DNA from: CALCKU01 sp964654665
GTDB lineage: Bacteria; Pseudomonadota; Alphaproteobacteria; Caulobacterales; Maricaulaceae
Length of the DNA stretch: 64,000 nt
Assembly: GCA_964654665.1 (NCBI GenBank)
Contig: CAZZKV010000008.1
Span: 34,632-98,631, forward strand
Direction: 5' to 3'
Positions 7,560 through 15,238 of the stretch are shown here, piece after piece. The number at the start of each line of letters is the position of its first letter. The stretch's first letter is position 1. Under the pieces are notes generated by a model that was given only the letters and a program-made list of their open reading frames with translations, ran no database searches and was not told the DNA's origin. A program made the translations under genes and the position numbers.

Positions 7560-9380
7560 TTAAGCTTTCGGATCAACCGGTACCAGTTTTATATTCAATT
7601 CTTTCAATTGCTTAGCATCCACCTGCGCAGGTGCATTCATCATTAAATCCTGTGCTTGGCCGTTCATGGGGAACAAAATTACATCGCGAATTGTATTCGT
7701 TCCAGCTAGCAGCATAACAATGCGATCAACACCCGGTGCAATACCGCCGTGGGGCGGGGCTCCGTATTTAAAGGCATTAATCATACCGGCGAATTTATCA
7801 TCCACCACTTCAGGGCCATAACCGGCCAGTTCGAAAGCCTTATACATGATTTCAGGCTTATGGTTTCTAATTGCGCCTGATGATAATTCAACGCCATTAC
7901 AAACAATGTCATATTGATATGCGAGGATATCGAGTTGTTTTTCAACCGTATCAGCAGCTTGTAAAACATCCATACCACCTTGCGGCATAGAAAAGGGGTT
8001 ATGACTGAAATCAACTTTTTTATTATCTTCATCCCATTCATACATCGGGAAATCCACAATCCAGCAGAATTTGAATACACCTTCTTCGATCATATCCAAA
8101 TCAGCCGCTACCTTATTGCGCGCGGCCCCTGCCAGTTTATAAGCGGCGTCTTTTTTGCCCGCAGAGAAGAAAATACCATCGCCCGCGCCAAGTCCCATTG
8201 TTGTCAATAAAGCGCTCAAATGGTCAGGGTCAAAATTCTTGAGAACGGGGTCTTGAGACTCCACGCCTCCGTCATCTGCCTCTTTAAGCCGGGCATAGCC
8301 CAGACCGGGCATTTGCATCTCTTTCTTGGCCCATTTATCCATAGTATCAAAAAATTTACGCGACTGGGATGCAGCAGCTTGCGGGGCTGGAATAGCAATA
8401 ACTTTACCGCCAGAGCCTGTAATTTTGGCGAAAATGCCGAATCCTGTCTTAGCCTCATCTGTAAAGAAATCCGAAACATCGGTCAGCTCAAATGGTATCC
8501 GCAAATCCGGCTTGTCCGAACCATATTTTTCCATACTTTCTTTATAGGGAATACGGGGAAACGGCGTTTGCACATCGCGCCCATCAGCAAATTCTTCAAA
8601 TACTCCGGCCATAACAGGCTCAATCGCATTGAAAACATCGTCTTGTGTGACAAAACTCATTTCCATATCGAGCTGATAAAACTCTCCCGGAGAGCGATCA
8701 GCGCGGCCATCCTCATCACGGAAACATGGCGCTATTTGAAAATACCGATCAAATCCCGCAACCATGATTAATTGCTTAAATTGCTGCGGAGCCTGCGGCA
8801 GGGCGTAAAACTTACCGGGGTTTACCCGCGAGGGCACAAGAAAATCACGCGCACCTTCTGGCGAACTTGCCGTTAAAATCGGTGTTTGAAACTCGGTAAA
8901 TCCTTGGTCAATCATACGGCGACGCAACGAATTAATAACCTGTCCCCGCAGAATAATATTTTTATGCAGAGTTTCGCGGCGTAAATCGAGATAACGATGT
9001 GTCAGGCGTATATCTTCGGGATAGTCCTGCTCGCCAAAGACCGGCAAAGGCAATTTTGCTGCCGGGCTTTCAATTGTCATAATATCAGCCCGCAATTCAA
9101 CTTCACCTGTCGGAATATCCGCATTCACAGCGTCAGCATCACGTAACAACAATTCCCCCTCGACAGTAATAACACTTTCGGAAGGGCACCGCTTGGCCTC
9201 TTCGTAAAACTGCGCCGTTGGATAAACCACAATCTGGCTAATCCCATAATGATCGCGTAAATCAATAAACAAGGCATTCGCATGTTCGCGTTTACGGTGA
9301 ACCCAGCCGGATAGCTTGACCGTTTGGCCAACAAGATTTTTGCGCAATTCCCCGCATGTATGGGACCGATAAGCGTGCAT
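7560..9380 (-). CDS. aspS: aspartate--tRNA ligase
   Basis: 606 residues from the ATG at 9380, which has AGGAG six bases upstream. The frame is open to 9587, but that extension lacks synthetase character and overlaps trhO. Class IIb synthetase: N-terminal anticodon-binding OB fold (residues 1-110, with the strand L-S-G-W-V-H-R-K-R), motif 2 around F-R-D-E-D-G-R-A-D-R, the bacterial GAD insertion (about 290-420) and motif 3 G-V-D-R-I-V-M-L-L near the C-terminus. It charges tRNA-Asp. Many alphaproteobacterial enzymes are non-discriminating and also charge tRNA-Asn, the product being amidated by GatCAB; that cannot be decided here. It is divergent from trhO. Confidence 0.97.
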   Translation of the reverse strand: MHAYRSHTCGELRKNLVGQTVKLSGWVHRKREHANALFIDLRDHYGISQIVVYPTAQFYEEAKRCPSESVITVEGELLLRDADAVNADIPTGEVELRADIMTIESPAAKLPLPVFGEQDYPEDIRLTHRYLDLRRETLHKNIILRGQVINSLRRRMIDQGFTEFQTPILTASSPEGARDFLVPSRVNPGKFYALPQAPQQFKQLIMVAGFDRYFQIAPCFRDEDGRADRSPGEFYQLDMEMSFVTQDDVFNAIEPVMAGVFEEFADGRDVQTPFPRIPYKESMEKYGSDKPDLRIPFELTDVSDFFTDEAKTGFGIFAKITGSGGKVIAIPAPQAAASQSRKFFDTMDKWAKKEMQMPGLGYARLKEADDGGVESQDPVLKNFDPDHLSALLTTMGLGAGDGIFFSAGKKDAAYKLAGAARNKVAADLDMIEEGVFKFCWIVDFPMYEWDEDNKKVDFSHNPFSMPQGGMDVLQAADTVEKQLDILAYQYDIVCNGVELSSGAIRNHKPEIMYKAFELAGYGPEVVDDKFAGMINAFKYGAPPHGGIAPGVDRIVMLLAGTNTIRDVILFPMNGQAQDLMMNAPAQVDAKQLKELNIKLVPVDPKA

Positions 9381-9533
9381 GGATAGCTCCTGTATTTCAC
9401 AGGGTCGATTAAGCCTTGCGCCGCGCAAGTCAAGTGGGTTTGCAGCAACTATGGCATTCACAAGACATTGACCCATCATTAGTCGCGTTTTAAAGAGCCT
9501 GCCCAAACTCTGGTTAATGCCACGAAAGCCACA

Positions 9534-10472
9534 ATGACCTATTGCGTAGCCGCCCTTTATCATTTCACTCGACTGAGTGACTATCAACAGCTCAAAACGC
9601 CTTTGTTGGGGCTATGCGAGATGCTGGATATCAAAGGTACAATCTTACTGGCCTATGAAGGCATTAATGGCACAGTCGCGGGTACAGATAACGCTATTTC
9701 GCAGCTCTTGGACTTTTTACGGGCCGACCCCCGCCTATCGACATTGGATTACAAAGAATCGCGCGCGCAAGACAGACCATTTTACCGTATGAAAGTCCGT
9801 CTCAAACGCGAGATTGTTACGATGGGTATCGACGGTATTGATCCCAATGACACCGTTGGCACCTATGTTGACCCAGGTGACTGGAACGAGCTGATTTCTG
9901 ACCCTGATGTTATTCTCATCGACACACGCAATGATTATGAGGTTGAAATCGGTAGTTTTAAAGGGGCTGTTAATCCCGTCACCCAAAGCTTTCGCGAATT
10001 TCCGCAATGGGTTGAAAATAACCGAGATAAACTCAACAAACCCAAAGTCGCTATGTTCTGCACAGGCGGCATTCGCTGCGAGAAAGCCAGTTCCTATATG
10101 AAACAAAACGGGTTTGAAGATGTCTATCATCTCAAAGGCGGCATTCTCAAATATCTGGAGACACAGCCCAAAGATGAAAGCCTGTGGGACGGCGACTGTT
10201 TTGTTTTTGACCAACGTGTTGCCGTGGGGCATGGGCTGCAACAAAGCCGTTATGATCAATGTTTTGCCTGCCGTTATCCAATTACGGATGAGGATAAACA
10301 CTCCCCGCATTATATCAAAGGCGTGTCTTGTCCGCGTTGTATTGAAACTATAAGCGAGGATCAGAAGGCCCGGTTTTCCGAACGCCAGAAACAAATCGAA
10401 CTGGCCAAAAAACGCGGAGAAGACCATATTGGCCGTATAAGTGATAATACATTGGCAAGCAGGCCCTTATGA
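9534..10472 (+). CDS. trhO: tRNA uridine(34) hydroxylase, rhodanese family
   Basis: 312 residues, full length for the TrhO/YceA family. It has an N-terminal ferredoxin-like domain (about 1-95, L-L-A-Y-E-G-I-N-G-T-V-A-G), a rhodanese domain (about 120-220) with the active-site loop C176-T-G-G-I-R-C, and a C-terminal Cys-rich part (C-F-A-C and C-P-R-C) that may bind metal. E. coli TrhO makes 5-hydroxyuridine at tRNA position 34 in an oxygen-dependent way (family knowledge). The start codon precedes Y-C-V-A-A-L-Y-H-F, as in relatives. Its TGA overlaps the start of the next gene (ATGA), indicating an operon with the GST. Confidence 0.92.
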   Translation: MTYCVAALYHFTRLSDYQQLKTPLLGLCEMLDIKGTILLAYEGINGTVAGTDNAISQLLDFLRADPRLSTLDYKESRAQDRPFYRMKVRLKREIVTMGIDGIDPNDTVGTYVDPGDWNELISDPDVILIDTRNDYEVEIGSFKGAVNPVTQSFREFPQWVENNRDKLNKPKVAMFCTGGIRCEKASSYMKQNGFEDVYHLKGGILKYLETQPKDESLWDGDCFVFDQRVAVGHGLQQSRYDQCFACRYPITDEDKHSPHYIKGVSCPRCIETISEDQKARFSERQKQIELAKKRGEDHIGRISDNTLASRPL

Positions 10473-11095
10473 AACCGGTTCTATATTCTTTTCGCCGCTG
10501 TCCCTATGCTATGCGGGCACGAATGGCGCTTCAAAGTGCCGGCATAAATTATGAGCACCGTGAGGTTGCCCTACGCGAAAAACCGGCTGCAATGTTAACG
10601 GCTTCGCCCAAAGGTACTGTCCCCGTATTAGTGCTAGGCAGCGGGCAAGTCATTGAAGAATCGCGCGACGTGATGGATTGGGCTCTCGCACAAAATGATC
10701 CGGCGGGCTGGCGTAACGGGGTTGATATACCGCTCATTGAAGCCTGCGAGGGCAATTTCAAATATCATCTGGACCGATATAAATATGCCAGCCGGTATAA
10801 AGAGAGCGCCTCACGCGGCGATACGGATATCGATCACCGCAGACAAGCAGAACGTTTCATAACGCAGCTAGAAAATCGCCTTGAAAGCGGGCCTTATTTG
10901 ACAGGAAACCAGCAAAACCAGACAGATATCGCCATTTTTCCCTTTATTCGTCAATTTGCTAATACGGATAAAGACTGGTGGCAGAGCGCGCCTTACATAC
11001 AGACCCAAGACTGGTTAGAGCGGCATTGCACAGCGCCGATTTTTCTATCTATAATGCAAAAACACGCCTTATGGACCGCAAAAGCGAAAATATAA
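10469..11095 (+). CDS. glutathione S-transferase family protein
   Basis: 208 residues. The N-terminal thioredoxin-like domain (1-80) begins V-L-Y-S-F-R-R-C-P-Y-A-M-R-A-R, with C11 at the active-site position, and contains the cis-Pro T-V-P-V-L and the E-S-R-D-V-M motif where glutathione is normally gripped (E-S). An all-helical C-terminal domain follows. A Cys-type active site suggests glutathione-dependent reduction or deglutathionylation rather than conjugation (inference). Translation is coupled to trhO by a 4-base overlap, so both may act in a stress or redox setting. Confidence 0.88.
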   Translation: MKPVLYSFRRCPYAMRARMALQSAGINYEHREVALREKPAAMLTASPKGTVPVLVLGSGQVIEESRDVMDWALAQNDPAGWRNGVDIPLIEACEGNFKYHLDRYKYASRYKESASRGDTDIDHRRQAERFITQLENRLESGPYLTGNQQNQTDIAIFPFIRQFANTDKDWWQSAPYIQTQDWLERHCTAPIFLSIMQKHALWTAKAKI

Positions 11096-11188
11096 GCCAT
11101 AGATAGATCAAGCCGATCATCCTTGTCCTATTTTTGCCACATGTATTTTTAACAAACCCGCAATAGGGAATTATGCTAGGGTCTGTTC

Positions 11189-12454
11189 ATGACACTTTTA
11201 CGCGCGTTTATCCTCTTTTGTCTTTTGCTGTTATCTTTTGGAGTACACCAAAAGGCAGAGGCGCAAATAGATGACATAACAGATATTTTAGGAGATATAC
11301 TCGGCGGTGGTGACATCGGGCAACAAACCCCGATATTCGGCCCCAGTCCTATAGATAATATTCCTGTACAATTACGCTTCGATATTCCGCCTGACTATCC
11401 CCAGCATGGTGAAAATATCTTTGACGGACATTATATTCGCCTCACAGCCCATAGCCCTATTGATCCGCAGTCAGGCATTGCAGGCAGTCAGCTTTTGGGG
11501 GAAAGTCGAATATTGCTAACGGGCCTGACGTCCCCATTGCAAATTTCGATCGCAGTGCCCCAATCCGTAACAGAGTCCATGCCCTATGCCCGCATCAATG
11601 CCGATATTACGGATATAAATGGTAATATTATCCTAAGTACAACCAACGACGTCCATTACAGCTATAAAGACCCGGTGGAGTTGATCCTAACACCTCATAA
11701 TCAATCGCAACCCCAAAGCCGTTCAGAGACACTTCCAAAATTTTCAGGACTGGAAATCATAAAAGGAACTGTAAAATTAGGGCAAAACCCCCCGCCATTT
11801 CGCGGATCTGTCATGACTTTACAATTAATAGAAACCGGCCTTGTTGGCGGGCGGTCTGTAACAATCGCCGCTGAAACGGTTCAAAATCTTGATAGACTTA
11901 CCCCGCCTTATACCTTTGAGATAACCCGCGGCCTCCCCCAAGGCGGAGACCCAGATCCGCTGGCTTTTAATGTCTGGATTACTGATTGGGCAGGACGCAA
12001 GACCCATGTTTTGCCGCGGCCTGTTCCTTATAATGGCCCCGATATTACCTATAGCTTGACGCTTGATCCGATCCGCTTGGGAAGTGAAACAAAACGCGGG
12101 CAACAGCTTGAAGCACGCGCGCAAGCCTATAATAAAATCGCTGGCAATATTCGCTTTAACGCCTTTAAAGGCTTGCCCTCTGGCGCAGCAATGCACATCA
12201 TTTTACTCAAGGCCAATGACAGAACAGGGGCGCGCCAAGAGATCGCTCGATCCTATAAACCTATATCTGCAAGCCAGAATAATGTTCCCTTTGAACTTTC
12301 AGCGCCAAGCATTTATTTTGATCCGTATATCCCGCCACCCCTATTACGTATTACGCTGATATCTTCGGATGGCCGTATTCTATTTGATAGCGGCGAGGTT
12401 CCTGCTAGTGACGCATTCAATGCTGTTACACTGGCTCCGGCGTCTGGATATTAA
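11189..12454 (+). CDS. secreted protein with repeated YbaY/YscW-like domains
   Basis: 421 residues. A signal peptide covers 1-26 (hydrophobic run, then E-A-Q). The rest appears to hold three similar beta-rich units of about 110 residues: roughly 50-175, 190-300 and 305-421. Each shows the pattern of the YbaY/YscW lipoprotein fold: G-N/T-(V/I)-(K/R)-hydrophobic, then a strand ending in (I/L)-x-L, a P-(Y/F)-x-F-x-(I/L) element, and a closing Y-A/P-R-I-x-A-D-I or L-R-I-T-L-I-S-S-D-G-R-I-L-F. No lipobox Cys is present, so the protein is probably periplasmic rather than lipid-anchored. YbaY-like domains have no firm enzymatic role. The domain call is from pattern recognition and is moderate; the export call is strong. 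Confidence 0.6.
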   Translation: MTLLRAFILFCLLLLSFGVHQKAEAQIDDITDILGDILGGGDIGQQTPIFGPSPIDNIPVQLRFDIPPDYPQHGENIFDGHYIRLTAHSPIDPQSGIAGSQLLGESRILLTGLTSPLQISIAVPQSVTESMPYARINADITDINGNIILSTTNDVHYSYKDPVELILTPHNQSQPQSRSETLPKFSGLEIIKGTVKLGQNPPPFRGSVMTLQLIETGLVGGRSVTIAAETVQNLDRLTPPYTFEITRGLPQGGDPDPLAFNVWITDWAGRKTHVLPRPVPYNGPDITYSLTLDPIRLGSETKRGQQLEARAQAYNKIAGNIRFNAFKGLPSGAAMHIILLKANDRTGARQEIARSYKPISASQNNVPFELSAPSIYFDPYIPPPLLRITLISSDGRILFDSGEVPASDAFNAVTLAPASGY

Positions 12455-12774
12455 ACCGGGTTATATCCTGAAATTAAAAGGATAAAACAGACCTTATCGA
12501 GCATCACGAACCTTACATAATAATTAGATAGATAAATAAAAGCTGACAGCCCTGTTCAGGAAACATTCAAGGACAATCCCTATAAAGGTCTTGCGTGCGT
12601 CCCCTCTGTGACGTCCCCTAACCTACCCCCCTGGGGCGGCCGAAACTAATACCGGCCCACAGATCACGTAGCAGGGCGGAATTCGTTAATGGCTCTCTCT
12701 CATTAACGAATCCGCTCCTGTCTTTTAACAAAAATACAAACAATCAAATTAAATTATCTATATTTTTCAATATC
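12455..12774. other. 320-bp gene-free region with strong secondary structure
   Basis: No credible ORF lies here. At 12672-12720 is a long inverted repeat: CAGG, GCGGA and TTCGTTAATG pair with CATTAACGAA, TCCGC and CCTG around a CT-rich loop, with one bulge on each side. TCTTTTAAC follows on the plus strand, so it could terminate the 11189 gene. Upstream, GCCCTGTT (12549-12556) can pair with AGCAGGGC (12670-12677), TCTGTG with CACAGA, and CGGCCG with CGGCC, giving a rod-like fold of about 130 nt. This could be a small structured RNA with the hairpin as its 3' end. I looked for 4.5S, tmRNA and RNase P core motifs and saw none. 6S RNA cannot be excluded by shape, but no diagnostic sequence or ygfA/zapA neighbour is present. 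Confidence 0.4.
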
Positions 12775-13230
12775 TTATGAATTAGCCGTTGCAATAGCCG
12801 GAATTCGCAAAACCTGACCAGGATAGATTTTATCTGGATGGCTTAGCATCGGTTTATTGGCTTCGAAAATTTCGGGATAAAGACGCCACGTGCCGTAATA
12901 TGTTTTCGAAATTGCCGATAATGTGTCGCCTGATACTACCGTATGGAATTGTGATTCGCGGCCACCGATTCGCGTTTTAGCCGAATCTTGAACGCCTCCG
13001 ACACCTTCTACGTTACCTACCGCTAAAATGACTTTCTCTTTCATCTCTTGGGAAATAGCTTCTCCGGAAACTGAAACATTACCCGCATCATCAACAGATA
13101 TATCCATGCCCGAGCTATCCAACCCCAGATCATCAACTTCTTTTTTTAATTTATCCTCGGCATCTTTGCCTTTAAAAATTGCACCCAATCCGCGCCCTGC
13201 GGCCTTAACAAATGGAATCATGCCAAACAT
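12775..13230 (-). CDS. kbp: potassium-binding protein Kbp (BON + LysM)
   Basis: 151 residues from the ATG at 13230, which is preceded by GGAGAG; the longer frame to 13356 overlaps the VOC gene and is not used. The architecture is that of E. coli Kbp/YgaU: a short amphipathic N-terminus (M-F-G-M-I-P-F-V-K), a BON domain (about 20-90, V-S-V-S-G-E-A-I-S-Q-E-M-K-E-K) and a C-terminal LysM domain (about 98-147, with T-V-V-S-G-D-T-L-S-A-I-S-K and E-A-N-K-P-M-L). E. coli Kbp is a cytoplasmic high-affinity K+ sensor needed for growth in high external K+ (established for that protein). The length and block order match it almost exactly. It sits 19 bp downstream of the VOC gene, probably in one transcript. 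Confidence 0.9.
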   Translation of the reverse strand: MFGMIPFVKAAGRGLGAIFKGKDAEDKLKKEVDDLGLDSSGMDISVDDAGNVSVSGEAISQEMKEKVILAVGNVEGVGGVQDSAKTRIGGRESQFHTVVSGDTLSAISKTYYGTWRLYPEIFEANKPMLSHPDKIYPGQVLRIPAIATANS

Positions 13231-13249
13231 GTATCTCTCCAACCTATGT

Positions 13250-13609
13250 TTACGTTTCTTGCCACAGTTCAATTTTAATCCCTTCGGGATCAATGAACCA
13301 TCCGAAAATACCGTAATCCGTATCCTCAACTTCGCCAACAACTTTCGCTCCGCCATCGGCGGCTTTTTTCATGAGACTCACAACATCATCAACCCGCAGA
13401 TTGATCATAAAGCGCGCTGTTGACGGTTTTAAATACTCGCTGTCACCCGCAAAAGGGCTCATCATGGTTCGTCCCTTGCCATCTGCCGGCCATTCCATAG
13501 ACCCCCAGCTCTCAACGGGAGCGCCCATGATATCTTTCCACCATTTTCGATAATTTTCCACATTTTCACAGAGAAAAAAAACACCGCCAAGACCTAATAT
13601 ACGACTCAT
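13250..13609 (-). CDS. VOC family protein
   Basis: 119 residues forming one glyoxalase-like domain: I-L-G-L-G-G-V-F-F-L-C-E-N at the N-terminus, a central F-M-I-N-L-R-V-D-D-V, and a C-terminal D-P-E-G-I-K-I-E-L-W-Q where the second metal-ligand Glu of the fold usually lies. The start has AGGA seven bases upstream. The substrate is unknown. It is the first gene of a two-gene minus-strand unit with kbp. Confidence 0.85.
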   Translation of the reverse strand: MSRILGLGGVFFLCENVENYRKWWKDIMGAPVESWGSMEWPADGKGRTMMSPFAGDSEYLKPSTARFMINLRVDDVVSLMKKAADGGAKVVGEVEDTDYGIFGWFIDPEGIKIELWQET

Positions 13610-13729
13610 ATTTTTATCCTTTTTAATCCAAATGCTACTCTAAGATAGCTTGGCCTTTGCGGCAAGACAGGGTATAGAGCCGCAAATCAACCCCTGCAGG
13701 CTATGCCTGCGCTTATTTAAGGTCTTGTC

Positions 13730-13861
13730 ATGATAGCTATTATCCAATCCGGCATTAGCATTTTTGGTCTTTTCGATATGGATCCAGCCCTGTTTGCCTT
13801 TGGACTTGTTGCCCTTTTATTTGGCGGTTTAAATTTTTTAGAATTTAAACGTTTCGATTAG
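13730..13861 (+). CDS. small membrane protein (43 aa)
   Basis: ATG at 13730, TAG at 13859-13861, encoding 43 residues: a short hydrophobic start (M-I-A-I-I-Q-S-G-I-S-I-F-G-L-F-D), then a clear transmembrane segment (about 20-35, L-F-A-F-G-L-V-A-L-L-F-G-G-L) and a charged tail L-E-F-K-R-F-D. AAGG lies seven bases before the ATG. Its stop is in the same frame as the antiporter and only three sense codons (AGT, TCT, CCC) separate it from that gene's TTG start. Re-initiation or termination-coupled translation is likely (inference). No family is recognised. It may be a small partner of the antiporter or a translated leader. Confidence 0.55.
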   Translation: MIAIIQSGISIFGLFDMDPALFAFGLVALLFGGLNFLEFKRFD

Positions 13862-13870
13862 AGTTCTCCC

Positions 13871-14845
13871 TTGGACGTAATTTTGGCATTCGGCCTGCTG
13901 GTCGCTGGCGTAGTCTTATTGATTTGGGCTGGCGACTGGATGGTTCGCGGAGCTGCCGCACTCGCCCGTCACTGGGGCGTTCCGGCCCTTATCGTCGGTT
14001 TAACAATTGTCGCCTTTGGTACCTCTGCGCCTGAATTGGTCGTCAGTGTTCAATCGGTTTTAACAGGTGCCAGCCAACTAGCGACAGGTAATATTATCGG
14101 CTCAAATATAGCCAATATTTTACTTGTTTTAGGTGTTGCGGCCTCCATTATGGCAATACCAACCAATATTTCCGGCGTAGGCCGGAACACGGCTGTCTGC
14201 GTCGCCGCAACTATTCTTTTCATGACCTTGATGTTTCTGCAAAACCCGATGCAGATTTGGCAAGGTGCAATTCTTTTTGCCTGTATTTTGATTTATCTTG
14301 TCTGGATGTTCCGTTTGGGCCGCGCCGGGACAGAAGACCCTATTTTAGCTGAAATGACCGAAATTGATGAAGGTGAGGACGGTCTGCCCGATAAAGTGGG
14401 GCTTTCTGTTTTCTTCATAATTTTTGGCATTATTGGCCTTGCGCTTGGCGGGAACTTAATCGTTGATAATGCTATTAAAATTGCAGGTTATCTTAATGTC
14501 AGCGAAACCATTATAGGCCTGACTATTGTGGCTATCGGTACGTCGCTCCCCGAGTTGGCAACTGTTATTATTGCGTCTCGAAACGGGCATTCCGAAGTCG
14601 CAATCGGTAATGTTCTAGGTTCAAATGTATTTAATATTTTTGCCGTTATGGGCGCCGCAGCTTTGGCTGGCCCCGTTATCGTTGAAGACAAGCTTTTAGT
14701 CTTTGATGTTTGGGTGATGTTAGCTGCGACAATTGCTTTGCTGATATTTGTTCTGCGCCGTATGCCGATTGGCCGTAAAACAGGCCTTATTTTCCTTATC
14801 GCCTATGTTTTTTATATTGCCGCCATTGCGCGAGGAATGATGTAA
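13871..14845 (+). CDS. calcium/sodium antiporter, CaCA family (YrbG-like)
   Basis: 324 residues, ten to eleven transmembrane segments, with both signature alpha-repeats: P-A-L-I-V-G-L-T-I-V-A-F-G-T-S-A-P-E-L at about 38-56, and S-E-T-I-I-G-L-T-I-V-A-I-G-T-S-L-P-E-L at about 210-230. The acidic residue of each P-E-L is the expected cation ligand. The family exchanges Ca2+ for Na+, H+ or K+ across the inner membrane. The start must be the TTG at 13871, because an in-frame TAG lies three codons before it; no strong ribosome-binding site is seen, which fits coupling to the small upstream ORF. The pterin gene pair begins six bases after its stop. Confidence 0.9.
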   Translation: MDVILAFGLLVAGVVLLIWAGDWMVRGAAALARHWGVPALIVGLTIVAFGTSAPELVVSVQSVLTGASQLATGNIIGSNIANILLVLGVAASIMAIPTNISGVGRNTAVCVAATILFMTLMFLQNPMQIWQGAILFACILIYLVWMFRLGRAGTEDPILAEMTEIDEGEDGLPDKVGLSVFFIIFGIIGLALGGNLIVDNAIKIAGYLNVSETIIGLTIVAIGTSLPELATVIIASRNGHSEVAIGNVLGSNVFNIFAVMGAAALAGPVIVEDKLLVFDVWVMLAATIALLIFVLRRMPIGRKTGLIFLIAYVFYIAAIARGMM

Positions 14846-14851
14846 AATGCT

Positions 14852-15238
14852 ATGGCCGATACGACTTTAACATTCGAAATTGAAAAAGACTTCCAATTTG
14901 AAGCTGCTCATTATTTCGGCCATGCTGATGCCAATGATCTGTTTAAATCGGTCCATGGCCACAGTTTTAAAGGTATGGTGCGTATCGAAGGGAATGCACA
15001 AGAGGACAAGGGCTGGATTCGCGATCTTTGGAAAATCGATACAATCATCAAGGAGGTAATATCGCCGCTTGATCATACGGTTCTCAATACGGTTGACGGT
15101 CTAGAACAGCCCTCATTGGAACTTATTTGCAAATGGATTTTTGATCGATTGGAGCCCCGCCTGCCAGGACTGGCTTGTGTTGAAGTAGGCCGCCCGTCTT
15201 GCGGGGAACGCGCCCGCATTCGCCGGTCTCCTTCATGA
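14852..15238 (+). CDS. QueD/PTPS-like protein lacking catalytic Cys and Glu
   Basis: 128 residues with the tunnelling fold of 6-carboxy- or 6-pyruvoyl-tetrahydropterin synthases. The zinc ligands are kept: H20 in F-E-A-A-H, and H35/H37 in V-H-G-H-S-F. The D74-H75 pair in P-L-D-H-T-V-L-N is also present. However, the catalytic Cys that lies four residues before the H-G-H motif in QueD is Phe31. The pterin-anchoring Glu near the C-terminus (E-T in E. coli QueD) is replaced in V-G-R-P-S-C-G-E-R. It is therefore unlikely to catalyse the normal QueD reaction. It overlaps the following pteridine-reductase-like gene (ATGA), pointing to another pterin aldehyde or side-chain step, or a binding role (inference). 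Confidence 0.82.
   Translation: MADTTLTFEIEKDFQFEAAHYFGHADANDLFKSVHGHSFKGMVRIEGNAQEDKGWIRDLWKIDTIIKEVISPLDHTVLNTVDGLEQPSLELICKWIFDRLEPRLPGLACVEVGRPSCGERARIRRSPS

Noticed and set aside
9381..9587. 69-residue N-terminal extension of aspS
   Set aside because: Not synthetase-like, overlaps trhO, and the internal ATG at 9380 has an ideal AGGAG site.
12549..12720. Annotation as 6S, 4.5S, tmRNA or RNase P RNA
   Set aside because: Core motifs of 4.5S, tmRNA and RNase P were not found, and 6S lacks diagnostic sequence and the usual ygfA/zapA neighbour. Reported only as an unassigned structured region.
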